Notes under the pieces: generated by a model
The model's input: the letters and a program-made list of their open reading frames with translations, nothing else
Told to the model about the DNA's origin: nothing
Databases searched by the model: none
Made by a program: the position numbers and the translations under genes
Shown here: positions 24,701 through 33,569 of the stretch, piece after piece
How positions within the stretch are numbered: position 1 is the first letter of the stretch
Layout of the letters: the number at the start of each line of letters is the position of its first letter
Assembly: GCF_040183065.1 (NCBI RefSeq)
Contig: NC_091132.1
Location: forward strand, 165,444,102 to 165,508,101
Reading direction: 5' to 3'
Origin: Periplaneta americana
Lineage: Eukaryota > Arthropoda > Insecta > Blattodea > Blattidae
Length of the DNA: 64,000 nt

Positions 24701-27700
24701 TGACATAAACACAGCATGCACGATCAGATAAAAACCCGAAAGACTTGAAGAATAGAACGGAAAAATAATACTGACGTAGTTCCATTCGTTCCCGAAAGAT
24801 AGCAACAGGTGCTAGCATAAGAAAAATTGCGGTGCGAGCCCCGACAAACGAGTTACAACAAAATAAAAGTTTGGCGGGGCACGCCCGACATGCTAGCTAA
24901 ACATCATTTTTTTTAATGTCGGGACTGTCTTGCCTGTCGAGTGGAAAGGGTTAAGTAAGTTCATACAAATAAGTGATGATTAACTTTTGTTTATAAAAAT
25001 TGATTTTTGCTGTTATAAACAAATCCGTGAATTATGCCACTATGATGAGTAGCTCATCTGCTGTTCCCAGCTATTTTTTTTTTTAATTCCTTGAATTTCA
25101 GTTACAGAATCAGCATTTACACTGTTTACTATAGACTTTCATCTGCCGTAACTTTTCTTATCTGCCATGTAACCAGTCTCTTCATATATTTTACAAGCTT
25201 TCACAAAGACGACAAATTTCAGGTTCTATACCTCAGCCCGTTTGGAGTTATGTATCTCAACAATCCGTGTTACATATAATTTTGTAGTAACACTCAATTA
25301 GGCCAATTTGGATATGTGGAGGTAAAACCTTTGAAATGAACCGTCAACAATAGCATATAAAAGGAAATGTATTAATGCTTCAATGTACTGGGGTGGACTC
25401 AAAAGTAACCGGAAGCGAACTGTTGCGCGCGCAAGCTTTGTAGTTACGAGTTGTGCTGTTAGGTGGTGTTAGTTTTGGGTCTCCTGCGACCGTTAATGAG
25501 CTGGAATCAGTCTGAGGTAAGTGGTTTGTCTGTGGTGCTGTGTTATTTGCGTTCCTGTTTCAACCATTGTGGCAATTAGTGAGATGGCCGACCACAGGGA
25601 ACAAAGACAGGCAATGACAGGTCTACGAGTGGTTTTCCCGTTTCAAATCTGGCAACATGTCAACTGAAGACATGCCTCGCCCTGGGCATCCTTCGACAGG
25701 AAGAAATGACGAAAACATTGCCAAAATCAAACGTGCAATTGATGAAGATCGTCGAAAAACCATTGACAAAGTTTCTGAGCAAACGAACCTGTCATGGAGC
25801 ATGGTCCAGCGAATTTTAACCGAAGATTTGCACATGAGACGGGTGTCTGCAAAATTTGTTCCTCGCTTGCTCACAGGTGACCAAAGAGAAAACCTCGTGA
25901 GAGTTTACCGTAACTTGAAGAGTGAAGTGCAGAACGATCCAAATTTTCTTAAAAGTATTGTGACTGGGGATGAGTCCTGGTGCTATGGGTACGATCCAGA
26001 ATCAAAGCAAGCATCGAGCCAGTGGAAAACTCCAAATTTACCACGACCCAAGAAAGCACGTCAAATGCGATCCAATGTGAAAACAAAGTTGATTTGTTTT
26101 TTTTTTTATTTGAATGGCATAGTCCACAAAGAGTTCGTTCCGCCATTACAAACAGTGAACCAACATTTCTATTTGGATGGTTTACGAAGATTACGAGAGA
26201 GTGTGCGACGAAAACGACCCGAATTGTGGAGAAATGGGAACTGGTTCCTTCATCACGACAATGCTCCACCACACAGCTCTGACGGTCCGACAGTTTTTCA
26301 CAAACAACAACATGGTGCTTGTGCCTCAACCACCCTACTCACCCGATCTAGCTCCGTCGGACTTTTTTTTGTTTCCACGGATGAAGAAATGTCTGAAAGG
26401 AAAGCGATTCAGTGATGTGGATGACTTCAAAGAAAATACGCTAACGGCTTTCATCAGTATCCTGCCTCAAGAGTTCTAGCACTGTTTTCAGTAGTGGCAA
26501 AAGCGTTGGGACAAGTGCATTAATGCACATGGACAATACTGTGAAGGGAAGTAAAGTACTGTGAATGTAGGGTTCAGTAAAAATGCAAACAAAAAGAAAA
26601 CATTCCGGTTATTTTTGGGTCCCCCCTCATATAACCTTTTACTATTTTTATGCACGAAATATTGTAATAAATTCAGTTTAGTATTTTTGAGGACCTATGT
26701 ACATCACATGCAGATATTTTCAAGGCTGAAACTTGATTACAAATGTTCATCTAATTCTCTATTCATTATTTACTCATTTTTGCAGGAAGATTCGTCCGAT
26801 CTGGACAGACTTCAGCAGGAACAGAAAATAGAAGCGTTTCCAGAGGAGGATGAAGTGTTCTGTGAGAGGTGAGTGTACTGTGCTGGTTTTAGTTTATCTA
26901 CTGTGATATCCTGGTTGGAATATAATAATAGTAATAATATCCAAATATAATTCGAACTTTTGGTACAGATATTCACAAGTTAACCACCACTAATTTACTA
27001 AAACCTGATCACAAACTGAATATTATGAATCAGTATATATGGCCTAAGATCATTTATTCGCTCCAAAGTACACCACTGAATAAGATTTCAAAATCTTTCT
27101 TACACGATATTGATAAAATTGTCTGGACAGGTGCTAAGGAAATTGTGGGTTTACCGCATGATTGTCCGAATGACATTCTATATGCTCCGAAGAATCTTCA
27201 TGGCCTTGGTTTATTTAATGCTGAATGGGAAGTACACCTCCAACACTATAACACTGCCAGAAGTCTTTCAAAAATAAATGACCAACATCTCCATTTCTGC
27301 AGGAATCTTGAAACTGAAAAACAAGAAGCTCTTTCACAATTAAACCTTCCCAACAATGCAGAAGCGCATTTGATGACAGGCCGAAGTTTAAGATCTGAGT
27401 TATGGTGGAAGTCGATTAATAATTGGTGTCGTCTTCCACAAGAAGGCAAAAGAGTGGTAACTTAGAGTGAAGACCCAAAAAAACAACTCTTGGATTAGTA
27501 ATAGAAGAGGGATATCATCCTCAAAGTGGACCAATGCCATAAAGATGTCCACAAACATCGCACCAGTACAATCAGTGCCAGGTCGTTCCTTTCAAGATCA
27601 AAACTGTCGTCATCCAGGATGCAGCGAAGTAGAAACCCTTGGGCATGTTTTGGGTTATTGCCCTAAAGGAGAACTACTGAGGAAGAATCGCCACCATAAA

Positions 27701-30700
27701 GTGAGAAGCTCCATCGTAACCACTCTTCGGAAAGCAAAGTGGGAGGTTTACAAAGAAGGCACTGCTTGGCTGAGAATGGGTCAGTGGGAAGAGCAGACAT
27801 TATAGCCATCGATCGCCGGAATCAAAGAAGCCTCATTCATGACCCTACTGTCCGTTTTGAGAGGGATGATCAACAAGCAATTAACGTTAATGATGAAAAG
27901 AAGTCTATTTACATCCCATGTATTCCTCACTTCAGTTCAGTTCACATGGGAGTGAAAGGACTTCTTTTTGGCGCTAGGGGAACTTCTTATAAGTTAACCA
28001 AAACCATTCTCCTTTCTCTTAAATTTTTCTAATGAGGACATTAAGAAAATTTGTCTAATGGTGTTCAGAGATTCATTATCCATTTTACGCAATCAGTTGT
28101 ATAATACGATGTAATTTTTTTTTACCTTATTTGATTACTCTTCAATGTATTTTCATCTCACGTTTCTCCGAAATCAAATTGTACTTTATCTTTAAATTTA
28201 TCATTGTTCCATATTCTCTCCGCAATCATATTGTATTTTTCATTTAACCTCTGGATCCTAGTGGTCAGCCATAGATTTCGACCAGATGTTCCAAATTGTG
28301 GAATTTGTTGTTGTTGTAACATCTAATCTTCCTCAACTTGGTGAGGTTGCCAAAGGCAAAGAATGTGAAACAATAACAATTAAGGTCTTACAAGAAATTT
28401 TTGGTACAAAAAATTGAAATTTACAGTAGATAATGTTTTAAAATAATTAAAATTTGCAATAAAAAAAATACAGACAATAAATGAAATAGAGTGAGAAAAT
28501 TGAACTGTAATTACAATTGAAGGAAAAGTGTCGCCGTCAAATTTGCAGAGAGGCCTTCAAAGCCATCATAGAAATTTCTTTTATTCTTGTTGTTGGAAAG
28601 TATTGTAAATATTTATTGTTTGAAGAATTTTCCGGTCTTCTCCCTTACCTCGTTAAGAGCAAATACTGTGTATCTTCAGGTGCTGGACCCTGTACTCATC
28701 TCACTAGTATCATCTTTATCTCACTCAGATGTTAGAAATCCATAGCTGTTGATATAGCGACGTAAAATAGATAACGAAGGAACTATTTATGAAAATTAAT
28801 TTCAGTAGAATTTTATACTTCGAAATATTTTTGTCATTACTTAGTATTTACTTCCATCCGACACTCCAGACAATATGCTTTGTTCACCTAAGAAATACAA
28901 AGGACTTGGTCTTTATAAAGGAAGCTGGGAAGTTTTTCTACAGTTTATCAACGCCTGCAAATTGCTTGCAAAGACAAACAACATATATGTTTCAAATACA
29001 CATAATTTGACCAATAAAATACAAGCAAGTCTGGATAAACGTGGATTGGCAAATATGGACTCCTCTGATCAGATAAACGTATCATCTTTACGAAAACTCC
29101 TACGAGACAAAGAATTTGATTCCTGGTGTATGTTGCCTCAGAAAGGAAAGGGGGTCATTCTATATAAAGAAAACACGCCTGGTAATAAATAGCTATCTAA
29201 ACCGAATGGATTGACCAGCAGCGAATGGAAGGACGCTATTAAGATGACTGCCAATGTATGTCCAGTACGTGCTCTACCAGGTAGATCTCAGAATGGAGTG
29301 CCGACATTGTCGGAGTGAGAAAGAAACACTTGCTCACATTCTGGAAGCCTGTTCTCATGGAGAACTACTGAGGAATAGTCGTCACCACAAGATTCGATCC
29401 CTCCTAGCATTGGCCCTACGAGGAAAAAACTAGCAAGTAGAAGAGAAGGTCCATGGTTTGTCCACAAATGGGTCTTCAAGGTGCATTGACATCATTGCTA
29501 TCCCGACAAGATCAACAAGCGGATTCATAATTGATCCAACTGTAAGAATGGAAATGTACGAATATCAACCTGCTGAGTTACATCAGGAAAAATGCGACAT
29601 ATGCGACCCCACTATACGACATTATAAGGAAAAATATCATCTAACGTCGATTGAAGTTGTTGGATTATTGATTGGGGCTAGAGGAACCATTACAAAAAGA
29701 TTCGCGCATTTTTGTAAGCAGTTTGGTGTAGGACAAACTCTTGTCACTGAAGTATCTATGTCTGCAGTGAAAGGATCTATAAAAATCCTAAGAAACCATC
29801 TCTACAGTTATATAGATTGATCTCTTTGCTGTGGTGATCTGCTCACTTAAGTTGGGTCTTGCAAATAGACGACTGTGATCACCCAATAGCTAATAGATAC
29901 TAGGAAATTTTATGTTTCTTCTGGAATTAATGATGTTTTGTTTAGTCTTTTCCAATTATTTCTAATTGTGATATTTCTTATTCTTTTTCTTCTCCATTGT
30001 TTCCTTTTTTTTTCATTATAACAACAATTTTATGGTAAGCTTTGTCTTCTAGGCAGACTTCACTTGGAGGAAGCTGAATAAAATTCAGTCGAAATAAAAA
30101 AAAACATGTATTTGTTTTGGATATAGCTTGTTTTTCGTGATTTGTTTGGATTTCGTCTTTATTGCATGATCTAACAGCACATTTTTTTTACAGCATTGAA
30201 GTGCCAGCACCCTGCAACAGTATTACAGAAGAAGATGATTGCCTAGAGTCAGCTGAGAAGACATACAAATGTGATGTTTGTGGAAAGTGGTTTTTGAACT
30301 CGGAAAACCTCAAAAGCCATGCTGTTCTGCACAAGCCCAAGAGCCCGCAGAAATCCTTAAGTTCTGATTTATTTAGAAAGAAATTTTCTAAATCGAATGA
30401 TCTGGATGAATATTTACGTTTACATAAAACCGAGAAGCCATTCGATTTTGATATATGTGAAAAGAAAATTTTGTTATCCCATAGTCTTAAAGAGCACGCT
30501 CTCATACACAAAGGGCAGAAACGATTGAATTGCGATATATATAGAACGAATTTCTCGGAATCTGGTAATATTATGAACCATGCAGTTGTCCATTCTGGAG
30601 ATAAGGCATTCAGTTGCGATATATGTGGAAAGAAATTTTCAAGATTTGGTAGTCTAAAAATACATTCACTGATTCATACAGGGGAAAAACCATTCAGTTG

Positions 30701-32207
30701 TAAAATATGTGGAAAAAAATTTTCGGATCCTAGTGCCTTGAGAAAACATGCACTCGTACACAATGGTGACAAGCCATTTATTTGTGAAATATGTGGAGAG
30801 ACATTTTCGCTCTCTACTACTCTAAAAACTCATGTACTATTACACACAGGGCCGAAGGTATTTGGTTGTGAATCATGTGGAAAAAAATTTACGCAATCTT
30901 GGACTTTAAAGGAGCATGTAAGGGTACACACAGGAGAGAAGCCATTCAGTTGTAATATATGTGGAAAGAAATTTTCTCATTCTAGTTCTCTAAAAAGACA
31001 TGCTGTGCTACACACAGGGGAGAAGGCATTCAGTTGTGATATATGTGGAAAAATTGTTTCGGCGTTTCATATTATGAAAGAGCATGCAAGGATACATACA
31101 GGGGAGAAGCCATTCAGTTGTGTTGTATGTGCAAAGAAATTTTCGCAATCTGGTACTCTGAAAAGACATGCAGTCATACACACAAGGAAGGAGGCATTCA
31201 GTTGCAATATATGTGGAAAGAAATTTTTGGAATCGGGTAGTCTAAATAATCATGCATTCATACACACAGGGGAGAAACTATTCAGTTGTCATATATGTGA
31301 AAAGAAATTTTCGCATTCTCGTACCCTAAAAAACCACGTACTCTTACACACAGGAGCCCAGGCATTTAGTTGTGAATTATGTGGAAAAAAATTTGCCGAG
31401 TCTCGTACTTTAAAATTGCATGCAAGAGTACACACAGGCGAGAAGCCATTCAGGTGTGATATATGTGGAAAGAAATTTTCTCAGTGCGGTTCTCTAAAAA
31501 AACATACAGTCGTACACACAGGAGAGAAGGCATTTAGTTGTGATATATGTGGAAATAAATTTTCGGAATCTGGTAATCTAAAAAAACATTCACTGATTCA
31601 TGCAGGGGAGAAACCATTCGGTTGTAAAATGTGTGGAAAAAAATTTTCGGATCCTAGTACTTTAAGAAAACATACACTGGTACACAAAAAGGTATTTATT
31701 TGTGAAATATGTGGAGAGACATTTTCGCACTCTACTGCTCTAAAACCTCATGTACTCTTACACACAGGGCCGAAGGTATTTGTTTGTGAATTATGTGGAA
31801 AAAAATTTACACAATCTTGGACTTTAAAAGAGCATGCAAGGGTACATACAGGAGAGAAGCCATTCAGTTGTGATATATGTGGAAAGAAATTTTCTCAATC
31901 TAGTTCTCTAAAAAGACATGCAATCGTACACTCAGGAGAGAAGGCATTTAGTTGTGGTATATGTGAAAATAAAATTTCGGAATCTGGGGCTCTAAAAAAA
32001 CATTTACTGATTCATACAGGGGAGAAACCATTCCGTTGTGATATATGTGGAAAAAAATTTTCGGACCGTAGTACTTTAAGAAAACATGCATTCGTACACA
32101 AAGGTGAGAAGGCATTTATTTGTGAAATATGTGGAAACAAATTTTCGGACCCAGCTAGTATAAAAGCACATACACTTACACATAGGGGAGAAGGCATTCA
32201 GTTGTGA
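11265..32207 (+). CDS. Multi-exon C2H2 zinc-finger protein (gene 1), whole gene span
   Basis: Five coding exons join in frame: 11265-11357, 18683-18766, 20657-20797, 26786-26868 and 30194-32207. The product is about 804 residues. All borders are GT..AG. The first three introns are phase 0 and the fourth splits a serine codon (AG|C). Residues 1-133 form an acidic leader without fingers. C2H2 fingers run from about 158 to 798, joined mainly by HTGEKPF-type linkers. Expected role: a nuclear, sequence-specific DNA-binding regulator; the target is unknown. The 5' splice acceptor just before the ATG implies an upstream non-coding exon. The introns are full of transposons on both strands. The exon model is read by eye and has no transcript support. 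Confidence 0.8.
11771..12456 (-). mobile_element. Tandem SINE family B units with an embedded SINE A head
   Basis: Two family-B units lie head to tail in reverse orientation. Each has an AT tail (TATTATTTTAATGTACCG), GGCGCCGGGATTTGAACCC (an antisense B box) and TGCTTTATCCACTAAG. In the first unit the sequence changes at 11938 into a forward-oriented family-A head (11938-12057, with CCCGGTCGGGGCAAGTTACC). It resumes at about 12060 with AATTGTCTCAGATT, and no target duplication borders the change. That looks like a chimera rather than a simple insertion. Confidence 0.8.
12457..13385. other. Intron 1 sequence, no gene seen
   Basis: AT-rich intronic sequence. Open frames at 12781-13098 on both strands show no recognisable domain. 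Confidence 0.5.
13385..13570. repeat. GTCCATA repeat cluster (left flank of satellite)
   Basis: Short words such as AAATGTCCATA, AAAACGTCC and GTCAAAATGTCCATA recur about a dozen times. They are the reverse complement of the TATGGACATTTTGAC words that make up the satellite to the right and its right flank, so the two sides form inverted arms. Confidence 0.8.
13592..13813. mobile_element. Foldback MITE with 8-bp TSD
   Basis: The element at 13600-13805 consists of two ~70-bp inverted arms around a ~60-bp loop. Shared arm sequence includes ATTTCCCCTAAGGTTAGAGC on the left and its complement on the right. CATAATAA flanks it at 13592-13599 and 13806-13813. No coding sequence. It lies inside the GTCCATA/satellite region. 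Confidence 0.85.
13814..14399. other. No gene seen
   Basis: Unique-looking sequence between the foldback MITE and the satellite; no domain or repeat recognised. Confidence 0.5.
14400..17105. repeat. 49-bp tandem satellite, about 55 units
   Basis: The unit is GTGGACATTATACTACTATG followed by GACATTTTGACTCTGGACAT and CAGAGTGAA, 49 bp in all. It repeats without a break for about 2.7 kb. Variant units recur in register. A 2-bp-deleted ATGACTGGACATCAAAGAG unit appears near 15588, 15929 and 16319, at spacings of 341 and 390 bp (7x49-2 and 8x49-2). The CAACTATGG variant recurs 538 bp apart (11x49-1). These show higher-order blocks made by unequal exchange. Open frames of about 68 codons inside are by-products. 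Confidence 0.96.
17106..17190. repeat. TATGGACATTTTGAC flank (right side of satellite)
   Basis: Irregular copies of ATGGACATTATTCCATGG, GACATTTTGACATATGGAC and a final CCTGGACTTAATGTC. This is the inverted counterpart of the left flank at 13385-13570. Confidence 0.75.
17191..17555. other. Intron 1 sequence, no gene seen
   Basis: No recognisable feature. Confidence 0.5.
17556..18424 (+). mobile_element. Short MULE-type element with repeated right end
   Basis: The left end GGACAACTGGCCACAG matches, with one mismatch, the inverse of the right end CTGTGGCCAATTGTCC. The right end is amplified: six imperfect copies of TGTGGCAAATTGTCTAT / TGTGGCCAATTGTCC lie at 18294-18424. It encloses a FLYWCH-type remnant, a finger often found at the N-terminus of Mutator-like transposases. 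At 870 bp it lacks the catalytic part, so it is non-autonomous. Confidence 0.65.
17719..18247 (+). pseudogene. FLYWCH zinc-finger / MULE transposase N-terminus, frameshifted
   Basis: An ATG at 17719 opens MAEEIRFTKSERGSDKLIYL. The frame is lost at about 17788-17796 (TAG), continues in a second frame as NKNGVVWRCDMRGGCNATV and EHKNHSADWGR, then shifts again at about 18053 into LPKKLSIKKSVCLDRK and ERWLLYFEPED. The W-R-C-x4-5-C pattern followed by H-x-N-H is the FLYWCH finger signature. The following region resembles the segment between finger and catalytic domain in MULE proteins. Two frameshifts make it a pseudogene. Confidence 0.7.
18683..18766 (+). CDS. Gene 1 coding exon 2
   Basis: 28 codons (SVQKSTQIKIEGEDNIYD...MKYESQ) between CTTTCCTCCCCAG and GTGAGTGG. 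Phase 0 on both sides. Carries IKIE and MKYE. No counterpart of this exon was found in gene 2. Confidence 0.78.
19091..19270 (+). CDS. Truncated Myb/SANT-like DNA-binding ORF
   Basis: A 59-codon ORF starting MEEKKKRAPNFSHFELGILL and containing ENKSTDGSSLREKLAPWLDL ends in TAA. The pattern RAPNF..E...LLELV....ILENK.TD......K...W..L...FN is the start of the Myb/SANT-like domain found in zeste-like and Harbinger-associated proteins. A TATA-like GTATAAAACAG lies about 105 bp upstream. The ORF stops before the last helix would be complete, so it is probably non-functional. Confidence 0.65.
   Translation: MEEKKKRAPNFSHFELGILLELVSNSASILENKSTDGSSLREKLAPWLDLTSQFNMSYT
19330..19715. repeat. Dispersed repeat, two partly overlapping copies
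   Basis: TTTCAGTATACGGATACCTC occurs at about 19338 and again at about 19473. Each is followed by a TCGAATGC/TTGAATACGC..CATCAT..GCTTACG segment and the GTGCCAATAATTT or GGTTGGAATTTT words also seen at 8509-9240. Confidence 0.65.
20657..20797 (+). CDS. Gene 1 coding exon 3
   Basis: 47 codons from EGNLSHLEVTDMKAE to VVKSEVD, bordered by TATGTTTTGTAG and GTAAGTGG. It carries MKAE, IKTE, IKVE and VKSE. Gene 2 has a 141-bp homologue at 46832-46972. Confidence 0.82.
20862..21564. mobile_element. TTAA-flanked MITE with long inverted arms
   Basis: TTAA at 20862-20865 and 21561-21564 borders inverted ends GGGGTTACAGG / CCTAACACC. Further inverted similarity continues for about 200 bp (GGAAATATTCACC against GTTGAATATTTCC; GTCACTGTGCAGTGATGAAG against CTTCATCACTGCACAGA). 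TTAA targeting suggests a piggyBac-type origin. No coding sequence. Confidence 0.75.
21646..21724. repeat. (AAT)n then (ATT)n microsatellite
   Basis: About 10 AAT units switch at about 21680 into about 15 ATT units, giving a self-complementary tract. Confidence 0.95.
21985..22925. repeat. Five ~200-bp tandem copies of the piggyBac 3' end
   Basis: The marker ACTTTTCGAAACATTCA recurs at about 22153, 22350, 22562 (ACTGTTCG variant), 22757 and 22952, at spacings of roughly 190-212 bp. Each copy, read on the minus strand, contains the codons for RKPGL.PGECFEKYHT, the transposase C-terminus, followed by 3' non-coding sequence. Confidence 0.88.
22928..24706 (-). pseudogene. piggyBac transposase pseudogene
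   Basis: The minus-strand ATG at 24706 opens an acidic N-terminus (EDVDSDDSNNTNDDEGSDD). The DDE_Tnp_1_7 domain follows: VWRNWVDVTDEEVWAFLGV, then YIPGQNICIDESTTGFKGR, HRYVDRFYTG and NHVGGADVSDQYISSYSF. A C-terminal cysteine-rich tail has CKTCTRKPGLHPGECFEKYH. This order fits a full-length piggyBac transposase of about 580 residues. In-frame stops occur near 24656 and 24437, and the frame changes near 24200, 23860, 23620 and 23260. It can no longer encode an active enzyme. It lies antisense in intron 3 of gene 1. Confidence 0.88.
24955..25385. other. Intron 3 sequence, no gene seen
   Basis: No recognisable feature between the piggyBac and mariner elements. Confidence 0.5.
25386..26631 (+). 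mobile_element. mariner element, 1242 bp
   Basis: TA dinucleotides at 25386-25387 and 26630-26631 flank inverted ends that share CAAAAGTAACCGGAA / TTCCGGTTATTTTTG. Size and content fit a mariner with a single transposase gene. Confidence 0.88.
25584..26479 (+). pseudogene. mariner (DD34D) transposase pseudogene
   Basis: From the ATG at 25584 (MADHREQRQAM) the frame shifts near 25620 into EWFSRFKSGNMSTED and the paired helix-turn-helix region (NLSWSMVQRILTEDLHMRRV). The catalytic domain follows with TGDESW and HHDNAPPH. A one-base loss near 26273 then moves the frame to TALTVRQFF and PPYSPDLAPSDFFLFP. From HHD to APSD there are 34 intervening residues, the mariner DD34D spacing. With two frameshifts it is inactive. 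Sense-oriented in intron 3 of gene 1. Confidence 0.88.
26786..26868 (+). CDS. Gene 1 coding exon 4
   Basis: 83 bases encoding EDSSDLDRLQQEQKIEAF..DEVFCE plus two bases of a serine codon. Acceptor TTTTTGCAG, donor GTGAGTG. It joins exon 5 as AG|C, keeping the frame. Acidic; the sequence QKIE is not a strict psi-K-x-E. Confidence 0.8.
26950..28040 (+). pseudogene. R2-like non-LTR retrotransposon, 3' end (copy 1)
   Basis: Three overlapping frames cover the C-terminal part of an R2-type protein. The end of the RT/thumb region reads IMNQYIWPKIIYSLQ and APKNLHGLGLFNAEWEVHLQ. A CCHC finger follows (CRHPGCSEVETLGHVLGYC: C-x4-C-x6-H-x4-C), then a restriction-like endonuclease segment, DIIAIDRRNQRSLIHDPTV. 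The frame breaks near 27465 and 27790. The N-terminus and polymerase core are absent, as expected for 5' truncation. It lies in sense in intron 4. Confidence 0.75.
28041..28660. other. Retrotransposon 3' non-coding and intron sequence
   Basis: No coding signal. It includes a TTGTTGTTGTAACATCTAAT stretch and CTTGGTGAGGTTGCCAAAGG, perhaps the 3' untranslated part of the upstream R2-like copy. Confidence 0.4.
28661..28770 (+). mobile_element. SINE family A, degraded 3' fragment
   Basis: It keeps GGTGCTGGACCCTG, CTCACTCAGATG and TTGATATAGCGACGTAAAAT, diverged versions of the family-A body; no head. Confidence 0.65.
28860..29830 (+). pseudogene. R2-like non-LTR retrotransposon, 3' end (copy 2)
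   Basis: A second, clearly different copy of the same C-terminal region: LCSPKKYKGLGLYKGSWEVF, then FDSWCMLPQKGKGV. Next comes the finger area near 29270-29400 (ECRHCRSEKETLAHILEAC across frame breaks), and IDIIAIPTRSTSGFIIDPTV for the endonuclease. A stop at 29190 and further shifts disable it. Same orientation as copy 1. The two belong to different subfamilies, because residues differ throughout. Confidence 0.72.
29831..30193. other. Intron 4 end, acceptor at 30192-30193
   Basis: The pyrimidine-rich ATTTTTTTTACAG precedes exon 5. Nothing else was recognised. Confidence 0.6.
30194..32207 (+). CDS. Gene 1 exon 5: C2H2 zinc-finger array
   Basis: 670 codons in one exon. After a short acidic lead (ITEEDDCLESAEKTYKCDVC) come about 23 units of 28 residues. 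Twenty keep both cysteines and both histidines. Three near the start are decayed: LFRKKFSKSNDLDEYLRLH lacks its cysteines, FDFDICEKK lacks the first, and LNCDIYRTN lacks the second. Linkers are mostly H-T-G-E-K-P/A-F. Units 6-8, 12-14 and 17-19 resemble one another (e.g. KKFTQSWTLKEH occurs twice), showing block duplication. The last unit ends HTLTHRGEGIQL because two bases are missing from the usual CATACAGGGGAG, so the TGA follows a frameshift. Further finger remnants lie beyond it. Confidence 0.92.
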
Positions 32208-32640
32208 TATAAGTGCAAAGACGTTTTCTGAATCTCATAGTGTAGAAAAGCATACCTAGCTACACACAGAAGTGAACGCATTCACTTGTCATATATGTGG
32301 TAAAAAAATTACCGGATTGTCGTAATCAAAAAAAGCTTGGTTTGTTACACACAGGAGACAAGGTTATTCAGTTTTGACTTATATGAAAAATGAATTGGTA
32401 TCTCGTAGTCTCAAAAAACATGTACTCATACACACATGGGAGAAGGTTTTCTGTTGTGATATATGTGGAAAAAAATTTTCGCAATCTGGTAATTTTAAAA
32501 GGGTAGAAAAACCGTTAAGTTTTGATATATGTGGATAGAAATTTTCGGAATCTGGTAATCTAAATAATCATGTATTCGTACAGTTGGGGGGTGGGGGAGG
32601 TTGGAAGAATTCAAAAATGCTATATCCGGAAACACATTTT
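32208..32640 (+). pseudogene. Decayed extension of the zinc-finger array
   Basis: In the original finger frame the sequence continues as AFSCDISAKTFSESHSVEKH, then FTCHICGKKI, KKHVLIHTWEKVFCCDICG, KKFSQSGNF, and SFDICG followed by a stop and KFSESGNLNNHVF. These are at least four more fingers interrupted by stops and shifts. This was coding until the frameshift near 32185 moved the stop forward. Confidence 0.85.
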
Positions 32641-33248
32641 CGTTATCTATCCATAAGAAATAATTTCAAAGTCTCCACATGGAGAGAAAAGCATTTAGTT
32701 GCGATACATATGAAAACCAATTTCCGTAATGGATTAATTTTAAAGCAAATGGACGAGTACACACGTGACAATCTATTTCGATGAGAAATATGTGAAAAAC
32801 AGGTCTTGTAATCTAATAATCATTAAAATTATGAACGCACACACTCTGAATGCATATAACTGCTCTTTGTGGGACACAAATTGTTGTTGGTTCATGAATT
32901 CTGACATTCCAAACAAACACCTTAAGCCAGGCACACAGAATCACCCTTTTCTATAATTTTGTAAAATCATAAGTTGTGATACAATATGAAACCTGATTGA
33001 GGTTGTAGACATTCAGTTTATGACTTACGGTGAGTCATAAAAGGTAAACATGGCTGACTTACAGAAATTATCACTGCTGGATTGATTTTCCTTATATATG
33101 ATCGAGAGAATGGGGAAGTAAACAATTAGAAAAACTGTTGTAAGAGAGGTTGTTGAAGAGAAAGGTGCTAGTAACATTAAAATGGTGACTCCACATATTG
33201 AAACGCATGAAACTGGAAAGAGTGTATCAGTAACACCGTATGAATATC
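32641..33248. other. Intergenic sequence downstream of gene 1
   Basis: Possibly part of the gene 1 3' UTR, with weak finger-like traces to about 32780 (ISIRNNFKVSTWREKHL). No clear AATAAA-type signal was chosen. No other gene seen. Confidence 0.4.
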
Positions 33249-33519
33249 TTACAAGGAGAGGACACGCTCTGTATATCACCGCATTAAATAAGATTGTGTA
33301 AGATGAAAGTACAAGACGTACTGTTTAAAATCATACCTGATATGGGTGGCCAATGACCCCTCCTTTTGGAAATATTGGTTACTGTTTGTGACATACTTCC
33401 GTTACGTGCCTAATAGGGAAATATTATATTATGTAACAGCGTAGCTCATATTGTTGGATGCTGAGTTGTCATCCAGGCAACCCCAGTTTGAATCCTAATG
33501 CCATTTCATTTTTAAAACT

Positions 33520-33524
33520 TGATA

Positions 33525-33566
<42 letters not shown>
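33520..33566. repeat. (ATT)n microsatellite
   Basis: About 15 ATT units, directly upstream of the transposase-like remnant. Confidence 0.95.
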
Positions 33567-33567
<1 letters not shown>

Positions 33568-33569
33568 AC

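Larger units (their letters stand above)
21931..24954 (-). mobile_element. piggyBac element, ~3.0 kb, decayed
   Basis: Both ends carry TTAA (21931-21934 and 24951-24954) next to inverted CCCTTTCCACTC / GAGTGGAAAGGG. The transposase is on the minus strand from 24706 to 22928. The 3' part of the element (21985-22925) is expanded into about five tandem copies of a ~200-bp segment. Confidence 0.9.

Noticed and set aside
30188-30511. Minus-strand ORF opposite exon 5
   Set aside because: Antisense of the zinc-finger exon.
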